In this document: positions 23,287 to 35,388 of the stretch, piece after piece
Layout of the letters: each line of letters starts with the position of its first letter
Numbering within the stretch: the stretch's first letter is position 1
Source: Pomphorhynchus laevis
Taxonomy: Eukaryota; Acanthocephala; Palaeacanthocephala; Echinorhynchida; Pomphorhynchidae
Direction: 5' to 3'
Assembly: GCA_012934845.2 (NCBI GenBank)
Contig: WNNJ02002376.1
Coordinates: 52,493-116,492, forward strand
DNA: 64,000 nt
Made by a program: the position numbers and the translations under genes
The notes under the pieces: generated by a model
What the model saw: the letters and a program-made list of their open reading frames with translations, nothing else
Databases searched by the model: none
Told to the model about the DNA's origin: nothing

Positions 23287-23455
23287 CTTTTTTTTATCTG
23301 TTTCGCTTTTATGGTCTTGTAAGCACACAGTCTGTGTGCATTTGCCATATTAAAAAAACTTTCAACTTTAAACTTTCAACTTTAAATTAAAAACATAAAT
23401 ATGGTTATTTAAACATAATTTAAATAATTTGAAATTATTTAAAATTTGTATCCTG

Positions 23456-23486
23456 CTGATGATAGCGGGAGCTAGCGAAATACTGT
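23456..23486 (+). other. Hammerhead-like core
   Basis: CTGATGA, stem TAGC/GCTA with loop GGGA, then GCGAAATACTG. Two extra bases stand between stem and GAAA compared with a canonical hammerhead. It is followed by AATTTAAATAAAGG, as in the copy at 18.48 kb. Confidence 0.45.
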
Positions 23487-24942
23487 TAATTTAAATAAAG
23501 GGAACTATTTTCTTTTTCGTTCCTTTAAAACAATATAATTTTGAACAAAATTTTTGTAATTAAACGTGAAAACGATAGGCTACCGTTAACTCTTACTCGA
23601 AAACATTTCTTACCAATTTTGAACACATTAAAATATCGACTACTAGAGATCGACTGTTTAGTATGAGATGATTCAAACAATGATCTACTTGCTACACTTT
23701 ATTTGAATGAGAGGGCATTAAATTCAAAAAGAGAGAAAATAAACAAAAATGTGCAGTGAAACTAGCTTGTCGGAGCTTCAAAACTCTAACGAAAAAACAC
23801 ATAATGGCAGCATTTTTAACGAAATTTCTCAAGTTAAAGGTATTGTTCATCCTTCTAATTCTACATTTCAAGACATCCAGGTTAGTAATTTTGATGTTGT
23901 TACTACTACAGACTCGGCGGCACTTCCCCCGGTACCCGAACTAAAAAACTTGGCAATAATAAATGCTATTAAACCGATGTAGAAGCATTTTTTATTCAAT
24001 GTTTTCCTGAGGAAGTTTGTGATAAACTACCCTGTAAGGGTAGTATTTAATACAGTCAGGACGTACCCTAATCAGTTGAAAGTCTCCCTTTCAACATCTG
24101 AACTCACGAAAGCATACGAGACTTTCACAACTGGGTACTATAGTATTCAAACCAGTATAAGCTTTCCACCATTCGGCAATTAAAATCTAAATCAGGAGAT
24201 GCGCTCCCAGTTGCATTAGGCACAACTGATGTGGACAATGCTGTTACACTTTGCTCCAACTCAATTAACCCATTTACGGGTTACAATTTCAGGTGTATTC
24301 TTATCGATGAGGATAATTTCTCATATCCGCATTGCAATTCCTGTCAAAAGTGGGGGCACTGAGCCTGCACTTGTAAGCAAGAGAAGACTTGTGGAATTTG
24401 TAAGAGTTCGCTTTGTGTTGCGCCATCTAAAGAGGAGAGGTGCAAGGCTCCCCCAGTATGCAGCAACTGTGGCGGCGACCACCCTGCCTGGTCCCGTCGA
24501 TGCAGCTTTTTCAGGGACTACAGAAACAAGTTTAAATCCACTAAATCTTCTTCCTGTAAAAGCTATGCAGAAGTTTCCTTGGACTCAAATTCTTCATCCG
24601 ATCGTATGTCCAATAAAGACATTTTATATCTTCTAGATAACACAAGAAAAAGTATTCTTTCTCAGTTACAACAGCTGCTGGCACCTCTCTTGGGTACATT
24701 TGTCTCGGCCCCGCCTGCTCAACCTGAGAATGTCCTTCCTAAATCCAAGAAAAGAGGCGCTTCAGCCCGCTCGGCTCCTCCAATAAAGATAAGAAAGCTT
24801 CTAAATATGAGTGCCTCAATAAAGGGAGATGATGATATTGCCCGAGGGCTCCGATCTCTGATAGGGCTGAATGTGGGAAGGGGAACCTTTCCGAACCTGG
24901 CTCTATCTAGGTCGGCTGCTCCCGTCCAACTAATCTGCCACA

Positions 24943-25191
24943 ATGGTGAGTAAGCCCGAGCCTTTTTCACTGAACATTCTTCAGTGGAATTCGGTGGGTG
25001 CTTCTGCCCTTAGGCTTCTATCTGGTAGAGACGCAGATGTTATAGTCCTTCAGGAGACGCGGTCTATCCGTCTCCCCCAGGACATTACTCGATTTATCCC
25101 TAAGCACATTTATTCACACTATACTCCGTACATAACCCCTCCTCACTCCTCTTCATCTCAAGGACTCTTGACCTTAGTGAAATGCTCTTAA
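24943..25191 (+). CDS. LINE-B ORF2 start: apurinic-type endonuclease, N-terminal piece
   Basis: It encodes an EEP-type endonuclease start (LNILQWNSVGASALRLL, then ADVIVLQETRS). Asn in the first motif and Glu in LQET are the expected metal-site residues of LINE endonucleases, which nick target DNA to prime reverse transcription. The downstream GDFNDI motif follows at about 25370 in another frame. Confidence 0.7.
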   Translation: MVSKPEPFSLNILQWNSVGASALRLLSGRDADVIVLQETRSIRLPQDITRFIPKHIYSHYTPYITPPHSSSSQGLLTLVKCS

Positions 25192-26734
25192 GGGTCTTCC
25201 ATCATTTTAACCTATTCTTGTCCAGCCCTGTCTTGCTTAGTAGTTTCACTCGTTTAGAACGGTAAACGCCTCAGTCTAGCCAACGTCTACATTCGTCCAG
25301 GAGAGATTCACAAGAACCGTGACCTCCTGGATGGGATTATTGATGGCGGCTATGACATGGTACTAGGTGACTTCAACGATATAACTGGTCGTTGGATTAA
25401 TGCAGCACTCCGCAGAGCCAGGAACGGTTATCTTCTTCATAAACCACCGTCCCCCACCTTTCATTGCACATCAACGAACTCACTCCTCGACTTACTATTG
25501 CTTCACGAGAAGTGGTTGCTTAAACCCTTCTGCATATAGCAATCGCGGCAACATCTGTCCACCTCTCATGATCTAATTCGTTGGCGAATAGAGAAGGATT
25601 CACTGCTTCGTAGAAGATTCTAGTTTGACCGGTCAGAGTGTCTTTCTTCAGTGCAGCCATCCAACGCTTTCCCCGAATTGGTAATGAGAGTTTAACCGAA
25701 TTTAATTCCTATCTCTCTTCGCAAGCCTCCGCGTTTCTTTCGACAACCTATAAAGGTCGTATTTTCAGTCACACTCCGACAAAACTCAATGTCCTAGCTA
25801 AACTATTGCACCTCCTTGGTCTCTCTTCTTCCACCAAACATACGCTCTCGACTGAATACTGGCGTACCAGATTCTGGTTCCAGCTGTGTAGGGATAGGTC
25901 GAGTATCGCTTGTCTTAACCCTTCCCTGTCTTCCTTTTGGAATATATTCAAGAAGGAGAAGTTTGTTTGTTGGAGGAATAAGGCTGCGGGTTGGATCAAT
26001 GGTATAGGCCTTGAAAAAGTTCTGGAGGAGTCACTAACCCTACACAATTATGGAGCCACACAATCACCGCAACCAATCCCGCATTGGGGATACTTCAGGA
26101 GTAGAGACTTATCTGTACCATATATTCTCAATGCCTGAGGGCCTCTTCCGGGCACCTCCAAAACCGTCGCTCCTCTTTCTTCTCGAGTCTGTCAGCTTTT
26201 GACAGCCGATCAAAGAAGGGAGGTGGCCGTCACAATGCTTTTAGCCACCCCATCCAGTGTGGCCGGCATCAGCATTAGTAGGCGTATATTTTTACCTAAA
26301 AAGCATCCAGTCTCTTGTCCGAAAGACCTGCGGCTCATCTCGATTCAAAATTCCCTCGTTTCGATCTATAAAAAAGCGCTTGCGCGTAGAATCCGCGATC
26401 ATTTGAGTGGGCGAAAATTAATCTCACTTGGTTTCCATAGGTTCGTCAAAGGTCGCTTGGTCCATTCAGCAGTTGGTGAAGTGCATCAGTTCTGTCGTGA
26501 GAATAGCATTCAACTCGCTGTGGCTGTTTTCCTTGAATTTTCGGCTGCATTTGACCGCATCTAAATACCTTTTGTTATCTCTTCTCTCATGTCTCTCGGG
26601 TTGCCTGCGAGAATTGTTAACAGGGTGAAGATACTGTTGTACACCAAGCGATTTTATTATGAAAACGACCCTGATGCGCGTCAGTTCTACCCTATTACGG
26701 GTGTGCCTCAAGGTTCCCCTCTCTCTCCTATCTT

Positions 26735-27214
26735 GTGTATCTTGCTGCCTCCATAAATCTATTTAAAATATTTAAACGCGATCAACGTCTAGTGGTGTAC
26801 GCTGATGACACCACAGCCCTGTTCTCTGGACGCAAGTGTAAGGACGTAGTCTCTGCCATCAGCCGATTCTTTTTAAGATTAAAAGACCAGTTACCCAGGT
26901 CCAATCTTGTTTTGAATTCTGCCAAATCGCAGGTGGTTGTCTTCCATGGCTCCCCTGCGACATTGCAAAAGCTTAAGAGATTGGTACTCTCTGCACTCTC
27001 CTCCATATTTGCCTCTATATCACTCCCTACCTTCACAAGTCGAATAAAATACCTGGGGTTCACCGCTTCGATGAACTGGTCGGCGAAAGCTGACCTGGAT
27101 AGACTAAAACGTATCCTGAACAGAGCTAGTTGGGCTCTGAAACGGGCCCAGCATTTGTCGTTGAATGGGAAAACCCAGATGCGCCTCCGGGCATCCGGGC
27201 TATCTCGGGATTAG
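26735..27214 (+). CDS. LINE-B reverse transcriptase palm/thumb piece
   Basis: A 159-codon frame with VVYADDTTALFSG (catalytic YADD), SAISRFFLRLKDQLPRSN, VLNSAKSQVVVFHG and RIKYLGFTASMNWSAKADL. It is the best-preserved RT palm of this family in the window, and equivalent pieces lie at 14.5, 17.4 and (minus) 9.2 kb. Confidence 0.8.
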   Translation: MYLAASINLFKIFKRDQRLVVYADDTTALFSGRKCKDVVSAISRFFLRLKDQLPRSNLVLNSAKSQVVVFHGSPATLQKLKRLVLSALSSIFASISLPTFTSRIKYLGFTASMNWSAKADLDRLKRILNRASWALKRAQHLSLNGKTQMRLRASGLSRD

Positions 27215-27399
27215 TCTTCTTCTCTAGAGGACGTCCCCCAGAGCAAAGACTAAGGTTTCTTAAGCTTCTCGTCTCTCGCTTACCCAACATCGTCCGCGCC
27301 GATTGGATTCTTCAGAGGGTGAAAGACCCCGGGTGGTTCAATCGGAAAGCGGCGTGCTTGATTGGTTGGGGGCTCAGATCCCCATTGATTTGAAGCCAT

Positions 27400-27900
27400 G
27401 AAAGTTGGTAATGTTTGGGAAGAGGAAGTAGCTAAGATTAATTACTATGTCTGAAGATTCTCCGTTGTACTTTTTATTTATTTATTTACTCCGACTTTGA
27501 CGGCTTGTTTATTTATTTAAGAAAATCTTTATTATTTACAAAAAGAAAAAAGTCGGAATAAAAAATCATCAGAATTTTAGTCATCATTAAAATTTACGAT
27601 TTCAACTTGTCAGATAATAATTGTCGCTTTCTATTGTAACATATTCAGGTTTTTAAATAAATGTATAAAATTTGTAAAAATTACAACTCATTTATTCTTT
27701 TTCATTTTAAATTTGTAATTTTGTAGTAGAAAAACAAACACTAATGTGTTTTAATATTTCGATAGCTTCTAGTAATATCAATAATAAGTTTTCTTAATAA
27801 AAAATACAAGTTTAATAATAAGATACATAAATTAAGTCAGTCTATATTTTCATGTAATTATGCCTTTTCGTCCATTCAGTCTTCACTATATCTCTACGGC
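27400..27900. other. Short gap, no gene
   Basis: It follows the 3' end of LINE-B copy 4. It contains TTTATTTATTTA runs and an ACTCCGACTTT / AAAAAGTCGGA complement pair (about 27488 and 27548), but no coding signal. Confidence 0.4.
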
Positions 27901-28255
27901 CAAAGGTCCACAGAGATCTGAGCCCTTGGCCGCACCAGTTCGCCGCCTTCCGTCTGAAACATTCGGGGTCTCTTACCCCCCAAGAATCTAGTCAAGACAG
28001 ACTATGGTCGGTAATCTCGAGATGAGGAGCCTGAGAAACCTTACTATTTGCTTTGAGGGACGTACTTTTGAAAATAAGACTAATCCCGAGATAGCCCAAG
28101 TATCCCAGAGTCGCACTTGGGTTTTCCCATTTAATGACAGATGCTGGGCCAGTTTCAGAGTCCACCTTGCTCTCTTCAGGATACGTTTAAGTCTATCCAT
28201 GTCAGCTTTCGCAGACCAAATCACCGTAACGGTGAACCCCGGATACAAATATCAG
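27900..28255 (-). mobile_element. LINE-B 3' fragment, minus strand
   Basis: The minus strand encodes FTVTVIWSAKADMDRLKRIL, LAQHLSLNGKTQVRLWDTW and LRLLISRLPTIV, the RT C-terminus and tail of LINE-B. It is a typical 5'-truncated LINE insertion, opposite in orientation to copy 4. Confidence 0.85.
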
Positions 28256-28531
28256 AAACAATACATCAATTTGTTTTAAAAAAAACAAAACATACAATTT
28301 TTTGTAATGGAACCCAACATACAATTTATTCGCTAAACACTTATTTATTTTTACTAAGCAAAAGACTGATTTACTCATTAATGCATACATAAATAATATT
28401 ATTTATACAATATTTTTAATATAATATTTTTATTAAATAGTATTATGATATTTCAAATACTAAATATATCAAATTATGTAAAATATTTATATTTTGATAT
28501 AAATATTTATTTATATCAAATAAATGTTTAT

Positions 28532-28774
28532 TATTTATTAGTGGAGAGAGTAAAGAAAATATTTATTTAATCGAATTTTCAATAGCCTACTGTTATCATC
28601 ATCAGGAGTAAATGTTACAAAAAATATTTTTACAATTTAAGTATTTGCAAAATATTTAAAAATATTTTATATTTGTAAAAATATTTTTTGTAACATTTAC
28701 TCCTGATGATAGCAGTAGGCTATTGAAAATTCGATTAAATAAATATTTTCTTCACTTTCTCCACTAATAAATAA
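28532..28774. repeat. Inverted repeat, about 100-bp arms, carrying two hammerhead-like cores
   Basis: The arms run about 28532-28641 and 28674-28774, mismatched at only a few positions, with a spacer of about 30 bp. Each arm holds CTCCTGATGAT...AGTAGGCTATTGAAAATTC (plus-strand core 28703-28728; minus-strand core 28575-28607). The arms end in TTATTTATTAGTGGAGA and its near complement. Confidence 0.9.
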
Positions 28775-28779
28775 TCCAA

Positions 28780-29795
28780 TATGAGTGAAAAATCAATTTA
28801 TAATATAAAGTAAAACGATCGCTAATTCTTCCCGATCAGATATCACATAAGATATTTTGTGTAACAAACTGCATTGTCGATTGTAAAATGCAATTAAAAT
28901 GTAATAATACGATTTGTACTCTCTTTATATATCAACGTAGTAAAAAAATCTACGCTATTTTATTAAAATTTGTATTTCCAAATCATTATTATAATATTAT
29001 TTTTTAAAGGTAATGCCATACGTATTATCTTCCTTTTACAATTTATTCTGTTATATTACTGATTTTGTTATCTTAAAGTTATTTTCTTGTTAAAACATTA
29101 AAGTTAGAATTTTACTGGTAAATCATTTGGAAGTCTATGTAAGAGCGTAATTACCGAAATGATACAAATGACTTTGAGAGTAACATCCATAGTATGCGTA
29201 GTTGTTAAGGAGTCGGAATATACAATCAATTTTTTATGTTATAAATAAATATTCATTTAAAATAATGATAAAGTAATTATTAATAATAAGTGATATTTTA
29301 AGATAATATATGCGTTAGTGAAATTGATAATACAAAATATATAAACTAACAGTATAAAAATCATAGACTATAATTTTTAATCATAGACTATAATTTTTAA
29401 TCATAGACTATGATTTTTAATCATTTGCATTTTAACTATTAATTTAAACCTAAAATTCTATAATGTCGCGAATATTGATTTTAACAAAAGCGTTCAGCTG
29501 GTTTAATCACGTAACCATTTTAAAGGCGTTACTGATTGCCCAGCATCGTTGACTCAAATATGTCTACGAAATGTAAGCAAGTGATTTTTTAAATACAAAT
29601 ACTTTACCGATTACCGATTTAATCACAATACTAACTGATCTCCGACGATCATTAAGCAGACAGTCTTGTAATTTCAACCACAAGTCTATAGATTTAGCAA
29701 ACATTTAAAGACTTGTTTACATGGTGCTGGTAAATTAGTTAAAAATAAAATGAAAATGCAAAATGTATGTATTTAAAAAATTCAATAATCTTCTT
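28780..29795. other. AT-rich gap without gene; short tandem repeat
   Basis: The only ordered structure is a tandem repeat at about 29363-29425, three units of TCATAGACTATAATTTTTAA with small changes. No coding or RNA gene is seen. Confidence 0.5.
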
Positions 29796-30400
29796 TTTCT
29801 TCAGTGTTTGTCCTGTATGGTGTCGTGGTTCGCCACTTTGGAATATCTTTTCCACTTCATGCGGTTTGCGGCGTCTCGATTGCAGGTCAACGTCCGCTAA
29901 ATCTTGGCTTATGGTGTCGGGCGTTTTCCTTGCAATTTGAGGTCGAACCCCATCCTTGCTCATGTATCTTTAGCAGCGCAGAGCACATGACCGTACCATT
30001 GTAATCGAGTTTCGCATAACTTGTCGCATATCGATGCTTCATTAAATTTTACCAGGAGATCACTGTTTCGAATATGATTTATACGCGTAACTCCGGCAGT
30101 CTACCTCAAAATCTTAGCCTTGATTATTGTGAATCGACGCTCTGCATGTTTGACCATTTTCCAGCATTCGGCGCCATAAATCGCAATGGGTCTGACTACA
30201 TTTCTGTTAACGTTTGCTTTTATGTGATCTTTAATTTTGGGATCACATAAGGCACCGGTTACTGACCGCCACTTCATCCACGCTGCGTTTATCCAACTCG
30301 CAACCTCTGTATGAAGATCGCCGTCTGCTTTAATCGTGGATCCAAAATATCCGCCATTAAGGAAATAAATGTTCATATTTATTCTATATTTGTTCACACA
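29795..30400 (-). mobile_element. RTE-like LINE, 3' end of ORF (minus strand)
   Basis: The minus strand encodes GGYFGSTIKADGDLHTEVAS, INAAWMKWRSVTGALCDPKI and VVRPIAIYGAECWKMVKHAE (30101-30370). It then continues in broken frames with TRLQWYGHVL near 30000. These are the hallmark C-terminal blocks of RTE-type endonuclease/RT proteins (YLGS.I..DGD; IYGAECW; RLRWYGHVLR). Only the C-terminal part is present, as expected for 5'-truncated insertion. Confidence 0.8.
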
Positions 30401-30414
30401 TATTTTTATCTATA

Positions 30415-30605
30415 ATAATAAGGATAAGAGGCCATCAGAAGGCACTGTAATGTTATCAGGTTTCATCTCATATTCCACGATCTAACAAAGCAGCGGGAGC
30501 AAATACGCTCTAACGATGTATTTCCTCTGATAAAATTTGATTATCTAGTGTATCTCATTCTAAAACAAAACATATTGTTTATTATCCATTAAAAATTTTT
30601 GCTTA
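30415..30605 (-). repeat. Repeat X, minus orientation
   Basis: It contains AAGAGGCCATCAGAAGGCAC, GTTATCAGGTTTC and GATGTATTTCCTCTGAT blocks, ending in TTTATTATCCATTAAAAATT, which matches the PLE tail at 42120-42160. It is therefore the terminal part of a PLE copy whose body is lost. Confidence 0.7.
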
Positions 30606-32500
30606 ATATTTTAAATAAATTTTTAATAATATTTTGTGATTTTATATATTGTAAATTTAATATTTTAATAATATTTTGCTGATAATTTCTTATAATTCTA
30701 CGTTAAAGAAAAAACATTAATTAAACGTGTTTAAAAATTAGCAAAAAAAATAAAGTCGTATTAAGAAGACAAAGTTTCAGTATTTCTAACAGAGGTACCA
30801 TTACCGGAAAGCAAAGTCCACAGGTCAATAATAACGTTGTAACATTAGCCTTGAATAATATTAACGTTTATATTAATGATCTCGTTGTTCAAGTTCAAAA
30901 TAAATTTCGTTGATCTCGTCGCTTTTATTTCAATAATTTATTCTGAACGAATTTATTTGGATTTTTCTTTCCTAAATTATCTAATTTTGCTAATGCTTCT
31001 CCGATGTGCTTATAAGTTTTTCAAGACGTTTAAACATCGAGATGAATAGAAAATTATTGTTCATAAATTTTCGACTATTGCAATAGTCCTTTTCAAGTGT
31101 TTATGATTTTAAAAACATAACAGCGAATTGAGTTACAATAATTTCTATTAAAACATTGTATAGAGGAAAGGTCAAAAAATAAATGATGAATTAGCCTTTA
31201 TTTAAGCGTACATACTTGGAGGCAAAGTTCGTGCCTTAATAGTCTACATCGTTTTGGAAAACTTTTATACGACAGTAAAGAGCTATTTTAAGTTAAAACA
31301 TTCCATCAGAATGATTTATTTTTGTCATTGCAAGGGTGAAAATCTAAATTGAACAAGTCATCCCTAATTGAACATTATATTTTTCTTCATCTGGGAGTTG
31401 AATTGAGCCAAAAGTTAGATAGTAGGTATATTCGACTTCGAAGATTAAAAAAAATCATCTGAAAAATAAATTTTATCGTAAGATTTTTTCACAAACTTTT
31501 ACTTGATATACGTCTTATATGTTATGATCAATTATCTATTAATAAGGAATTTAACGTTTCAGGTTGTAATATGGCACAACACGTTTTTATTTTTATTTTC
31601 TAAAAAATTAAATATCTCGAAAGATGATTATCATCGATTAAAATCCAAATAGTACGTATCTTACTAATACCTTACGTTATGGAAAATTTGATAACCGAAA
31701 AAGGGGGTATTTAACTAAATATTTTCCGGAACTCCTATGCTATCATGTTTCATTTTCTATTCCTATATTCAAACTAACAACGACGACAAATGCATGCTCA
31801 TTACATATTTCTCCTGATGAAATTTGCTTATCTAGTAACTTTTACTAATAAAACTATATTATTTATATTCCATTTATAAAAAATTCCATTTAATTGTTAA
31901 AATTTATTTTTGATAAAAGTTTTGTTAATATTTGTATATTTCTCTTCATCTGAGTGTTTATTTGAGCTAAAATTTTGATAGTTCAAATAATATGAAAAAA
32001 TCAATCTATCCATAATTAAAAAATTTGAATTATGGGAATCATACAACTGTGGTTAGCTTAAATCAAAGAGCGCCGGTGGTTAAAACTGATCACAAGGAAT
32101 ATTTGAAATAGTAAAACTATTTTAAATATACATCAATACATCAATTCCTTTCGATGTTTAAACGTCTTAAACAATTTTAGAGCACGTCGAACGTATCATT
32201 GGACAAAGTATATTATTCATTATCCATAAATATATCAAACAGCTAAAAGCTATTAGAGCATTAGAAGAGCATATTTGAAAATCCAGAACATAGTAAATTG
32301 ATAATCTTGACAAGTCAATAAAATAATTTTCATAAATTGTACTATCATACCATATCTATTCATAGGTATTGTACATATAGTTGCTTGCTTGCATTTTATA
32401 ACTTTTTTACTTTTAATAAATAATGAATCAATACTATTTCAAGGAAATATGAATTCAAATAAAGACTTGTTCATTGGTATGTTTTAAAATGTGTATTGTT
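30605..32500. other. Gap without recognised gene; second degraded repeat X
   Basis: It is AT-rich. A degraded repeat X lies at about 31725-31880 (TCTCCTGATGAAATTTGCTT, TATTCCATTTATAAAAAATT). Otherwise I see no coding potential. Confidence 0.4.
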
Positions 32501-32503
32501 TAG

Positions 32504-32579
32504 GTTGCAATGATACAAATTGTCAAATTAAGTTTCACACATGTGATCGCATCAACGAGTACTTGCTAAGACAATGCAA
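32504..32579 (+). CDS. Putative exon 3: cysteine-rich stem of the transmembrane protease
   Basis: It is bounded by acceptor ATTGTTTAG (ending 32503) and donor CAA|GTATGTT (32580). With the base carried from exon 2 it reads CCNDTNCQIKFHTCDRINEY then LLRQCK. Together with exon 2 and exon 4 this gives six cysteines before the catalytic domain (proposed residues 86, 87, 92, 99, 110, 114). Spacing C-x4-C-x6-C-x10-C-x3-C resembles small disulfide domains such as ShK or clip, but I cannot assign one. Phase: accepts two bases, leaves two, matching exons 2 and 4 exactly. It stands out from the AT-rich surroundings. Confidence 0.5.
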
Positions 32580-33039
32580 GTATGTTAGTTTAATTGAAAT
32601 ACTGTCTTTCATATATAAACTTGTTTTCTTTTAATTAATTTATAAATTTTAATCACTAAATTAAAATTTATCACTTAATTTTAATTTCCACATTTAACGT
32701 TTATAAATGCTCCGTTTGCCGTTCAGTGTTACTCAGGCAAATAAACGTTGGGCATACAACTGGGTCAACGATAAAACCATAAAATAAAAATATACCTTTA
32801 TTTACTGCAATGAAAATAAATAAATAATTCAATGATGTCAAATTTATTTATATCAGGTTAGAATTATATCAGGTTTTTTAAATAAAAAAAACAAATAAAC
32901 TTAGAACTTTTAAGAATCGATTAATCGATTGGAGGTCATTAAATTGTTCACCATTGCACTAGGGTAATGAATTTTTAAAATATAAAACGAAATAATACTG
33001 GTATAAAACACTAGGTTGCGTTTACATTTAAATCATTAT

Positions 33040-33580
33040 AATTATAATTACTTTCTGTCTATATGAATAAAATACTTAAAGTAATTAAAGCACATTTTAA
33101 AAAATATTGTAAGGTAATCGAAATTAATACTGGTATAAAACACTATTTCAGTGTTAATTCTACAACAGAATTTTTAGAACAGACAAAAGGAATAAATTTT
33201 CAAAATATAAATACATACGATTTTAGTACGCTTTATACAAATCTAGATTTAGTAGATATTAAAGAAGCGTTAGTAAAATTAATTAATCTTATATTCGGAA
33301 AAAGATATACATATATATGTTATAATAATTATAATGCCTATCTAACGAAAATTATATCTAACTATACCCATATTATATTGGAATCCGAAATTACATAAAA
33401 ATCCAATCAAATCTAGGTTCATATGTAGTGCGTTTAAATGTACATTAAAACCACTTTCTGTCTATATGAATAAAATTATTGTAGGATAATCGAAATTAAT
33501 ACTGGTATAAATAAATTAATAAATATAAATTATACTGGTATAATTTATTACTGGTATCTAATAAACTATAAAAATTCGTA
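33040..33580 (+). mobile_element. Naiad-like PLE RT fragments (N-terminal RT motifs)
   Basis: The 33063-33398 frame encodes MNKILKVIKAHFKKYCK, the RT motif TYDFSTLYTNLDLVDIKEAL and YNNYNAYLTKI. At about 33380-33470 a second unit starts, encoding WNPKLHKNPIKSRFI (the PLE LPKLHK...RF motif) and LKPLSVYMNKI. The N-terminal motif thus lies downstream of a more C-terminal one, which indicates two partial units in tandem. The fragment continues the family seen at 0-1 kb and 40.6-42.7 kb. Confidence 0.75.
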
Positions 33581-35190
33581 AAATATTGACTGGATATTGA
33601 TAAGTACACAATCTACGAAGGATCAATTTATATTCCAAATATTAGAAATAAAGTAAAAAAATAAATCTAGTGAACTCAAACTTTAAACTATAAAGGACTC
33701 GTATGATTCATTTATTAGACTATTACAACCTACTTTTAGATTTTTTAATTGGATTAATTAATTCTCAGAAAATTTAATTTTGAAAATAGGCGTGTCGTTT
33801 TACCATTTAAATATTAATTTAAAATTCTCGACGAATAAGTTTTAGTATATAAAAATGTTAATTACTAATATTAAATAGTTCGAATTTAATAAAAATATTA
33901 AAATTCATAAATATTAAAATATAAAAATTTGAATTCAATAAAAATATTAGGTGGTAAAGCTTTTCCTACATTGCAATGAATTTAAAGCAATCTTAATTGA
34001 TGCGTATATTCATCGGATAGATCGTCATGTGTATGCTAAATAAACCGTTCAAATCTATGTCAGCATTGATTGGCAATATATCACTCAGTTGATTTAATAA
34101 TTTTGTAATTGCTTTTAAAGAATTGCTTTGATTAAATTGTACACTACAAAAGCATTGACGACCCAAAACAACAATTTTTGATGGTTGGATAAAATTTGGA
34201 TGAAGCCGATAAGTTACATGCAAATCATAACGATGTGTATTATATATTTGGAGTTATAATTATTAACACCAGTTTTTATCAATAAAATATAATAGAATTT
34301 AAATAAAGTAATATTATATTATTATATAATTATTATATTACTGTCTTAGTAATATATGTCTTAATAATATTATATTATTTTAATCTTAGACGTATTCAAG
34401 CTTTAGTTTTTAATAGTAAGAATTTAAGTCGTTATTAGTACTATTCAGTTGATAAAAATATCAATCAAAATATAAATATTGTAAATATTTGTAAATGTTA
34501 AAATATATCTCTATTAATTTCATCTTTCTTTTAATGTTGTTTGATTAATTTTCAGGAAATTCTTTAAACACATTAATTTATCAATCCCGTTGAAAATTAA
34601 ACGTGAAATTCAATATGATTGATGTGTTACTTAATGTATTAGCTCATAGCCACTTCAGATTACACGTCCCCATCCAAAAAGAAGACGTGTAATCTAAATT
34701 ACAACAAATCGAATTAGTTCTTTTAAGTTGTAACGGATGCAAGATGATTAATTATATGATTAATAATATCATATAATTAATATATATAATTATAATAAAT
34801 ATAATAAATTATCATATAATTTATTATCATACTAATCATATCATTCAAAAATAATATGTAAAATATTTTGTATATTTTATATTTCATTTTTTTATTTTTA
34901 TGTTATTCCTGGAAATTGTATCTTGTATACTAGATTCCATTTTTACAGTTTATATGTGTTCGTTACATTGTTATCAGCAGTGCATTGTTTATTTTAATTT
35001 TAAATAATTATTTAATTTTGTTTTAACTGAATGTTTGTCTCCGTTGAGTGAACGGTGCATGAAGACAATCAGAAGACGACTGTAACGACAAATGATATGA
35101 ATAATAATTTCATCTATAATTGATTATAAATAATTTCAATCTAATTACTTTATTTGTCTGTATTTCGTTGAAATTCTTTTGCTCATTGAT
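33580..35190. other. Proposed intron 3, AT-rich, no gene
   Basis: No supported coding sequence. A small hairpin AGATTACACGTC/GACGTGTAATCT lies at 34657-34694. The pyrimidine-rich stretch before 35196 (TTTGTCTGTATTTCG, TTCTTTTGCTC) fits a splice acceptor for exon 4. Confidence 0.5.
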
Positions 35191-35196
35191 TATGAG

Positions 35197-35388
35197 AGAT
35201 GAATGTGGTATTGCACCGCGAATGCTACAACGAATTGCAGGAGGATTTGCTGTACGGGTCACTGATTGGCCTTGGTACGTGGACATCCGTCAGCTGGTAG
35301 ACAGAAGAAAAGGAAAATATAAGTATTGCGGAGGAGTTCTTATTAACAACTGGTTTATTGTTACTGCTGCTCATTGTATTCATAGTTG
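35197..35388 (+). CDS. Exon 4: protease activation site and catalytic histidine
   Basis: It encodes DECGIAPRMLQ|RIAGGFAV, then WYVDIRQL, YKYCGGVLINNWFIVTAAHC and IHS. R-IAGG is the zymogen cleavage site of chymotrypsin-fold (S1A) proteases. CGG.LI...FIVTAAHC contains the catalytic His (proposed residue 170). The Cys in DECG is the usual linker Cys that stays disulfide-bound to the catalytic chain (its partner would be CLP in exon 6). The donor is GTATGTAA at 35389. The frame is open upstream to 35120 but without an ATG, so this is an internal exon; I place its start at 35197 because AG at 35195-35196 and the phase fit exon 3. Confidence 0.9.

Larger units (their letters stand above)
19328..23390 (+). 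mobile_element. CR1-like LINE (plus strand), nearly full length, broken
   Basis: ORF1 at 19328-20393 begins with a Cys-rich segment (MTEQSANKRCYPCNG..., with CVCVRNNKQCINCC) and continues with a CGFCAAK motif (about 19666-19690) and an RNA-binding-like stretch (LIVRNLPVSES near 19940). ORF2 at about 20470-23286 has an EEP endonuclease start (VLNIRSLSNKVE, VSCLTESWH) and an RT (22168-23286). The 3' tail after 23290 contains CACACAGTCTGTGTGCATTT and a short CTTTCAACTTTAAA tandem, a typical CR1-type end. Frames are broken in the ORF2 N-terminal half, while the RT half is intact for 372 codons. It lies in proposed intron 2. Confidence 0.9.
23749..27400 (+). mobile_element. LINE-B copy 4, plus strand, most complete layout
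   Basis: It shows the whole element order. The ORF1 start is at 23749 (MCSETSLSELQNS). The zinc-knuckle region is at about 24320-24520 and the ORF1 C-terminus at 24579-24953. The endonuclease spans 24943-25540 (LNILQWNSVGASALRLLSG; LQETRSIRLPQDI; MVLGDFNDITGRWIN). The linker is at 25638-26138 and the RT at 26199-27370 (VFLEFSAAFDRI; GVPQGSPLSPI; LVVYADDTTALFSG; IKYLGFTAS). The ORF2 ATG (24943) lies inside the end of ORF1 in another frame. No RNase H is seen; the RT C-terminus ends VKDPGWFNRKAACLIGWG. Several frame breaks make it inactive, but YADD is preserved. Confidence 0.9.

Noticed and set aside
35120-35196. Hydrophobic stretch upstream of exon 4 (LITLFVCISLKFFCSLI) as the protease signal peptide
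   Set aside because: The frame has no ATG before it; it opens directly after TAA. A splice acceptor at 35195-35196 fits the phase of the upstream Cys-rich exon better, so I treat it as intron read-through. A secreted short form cannot be excluded.
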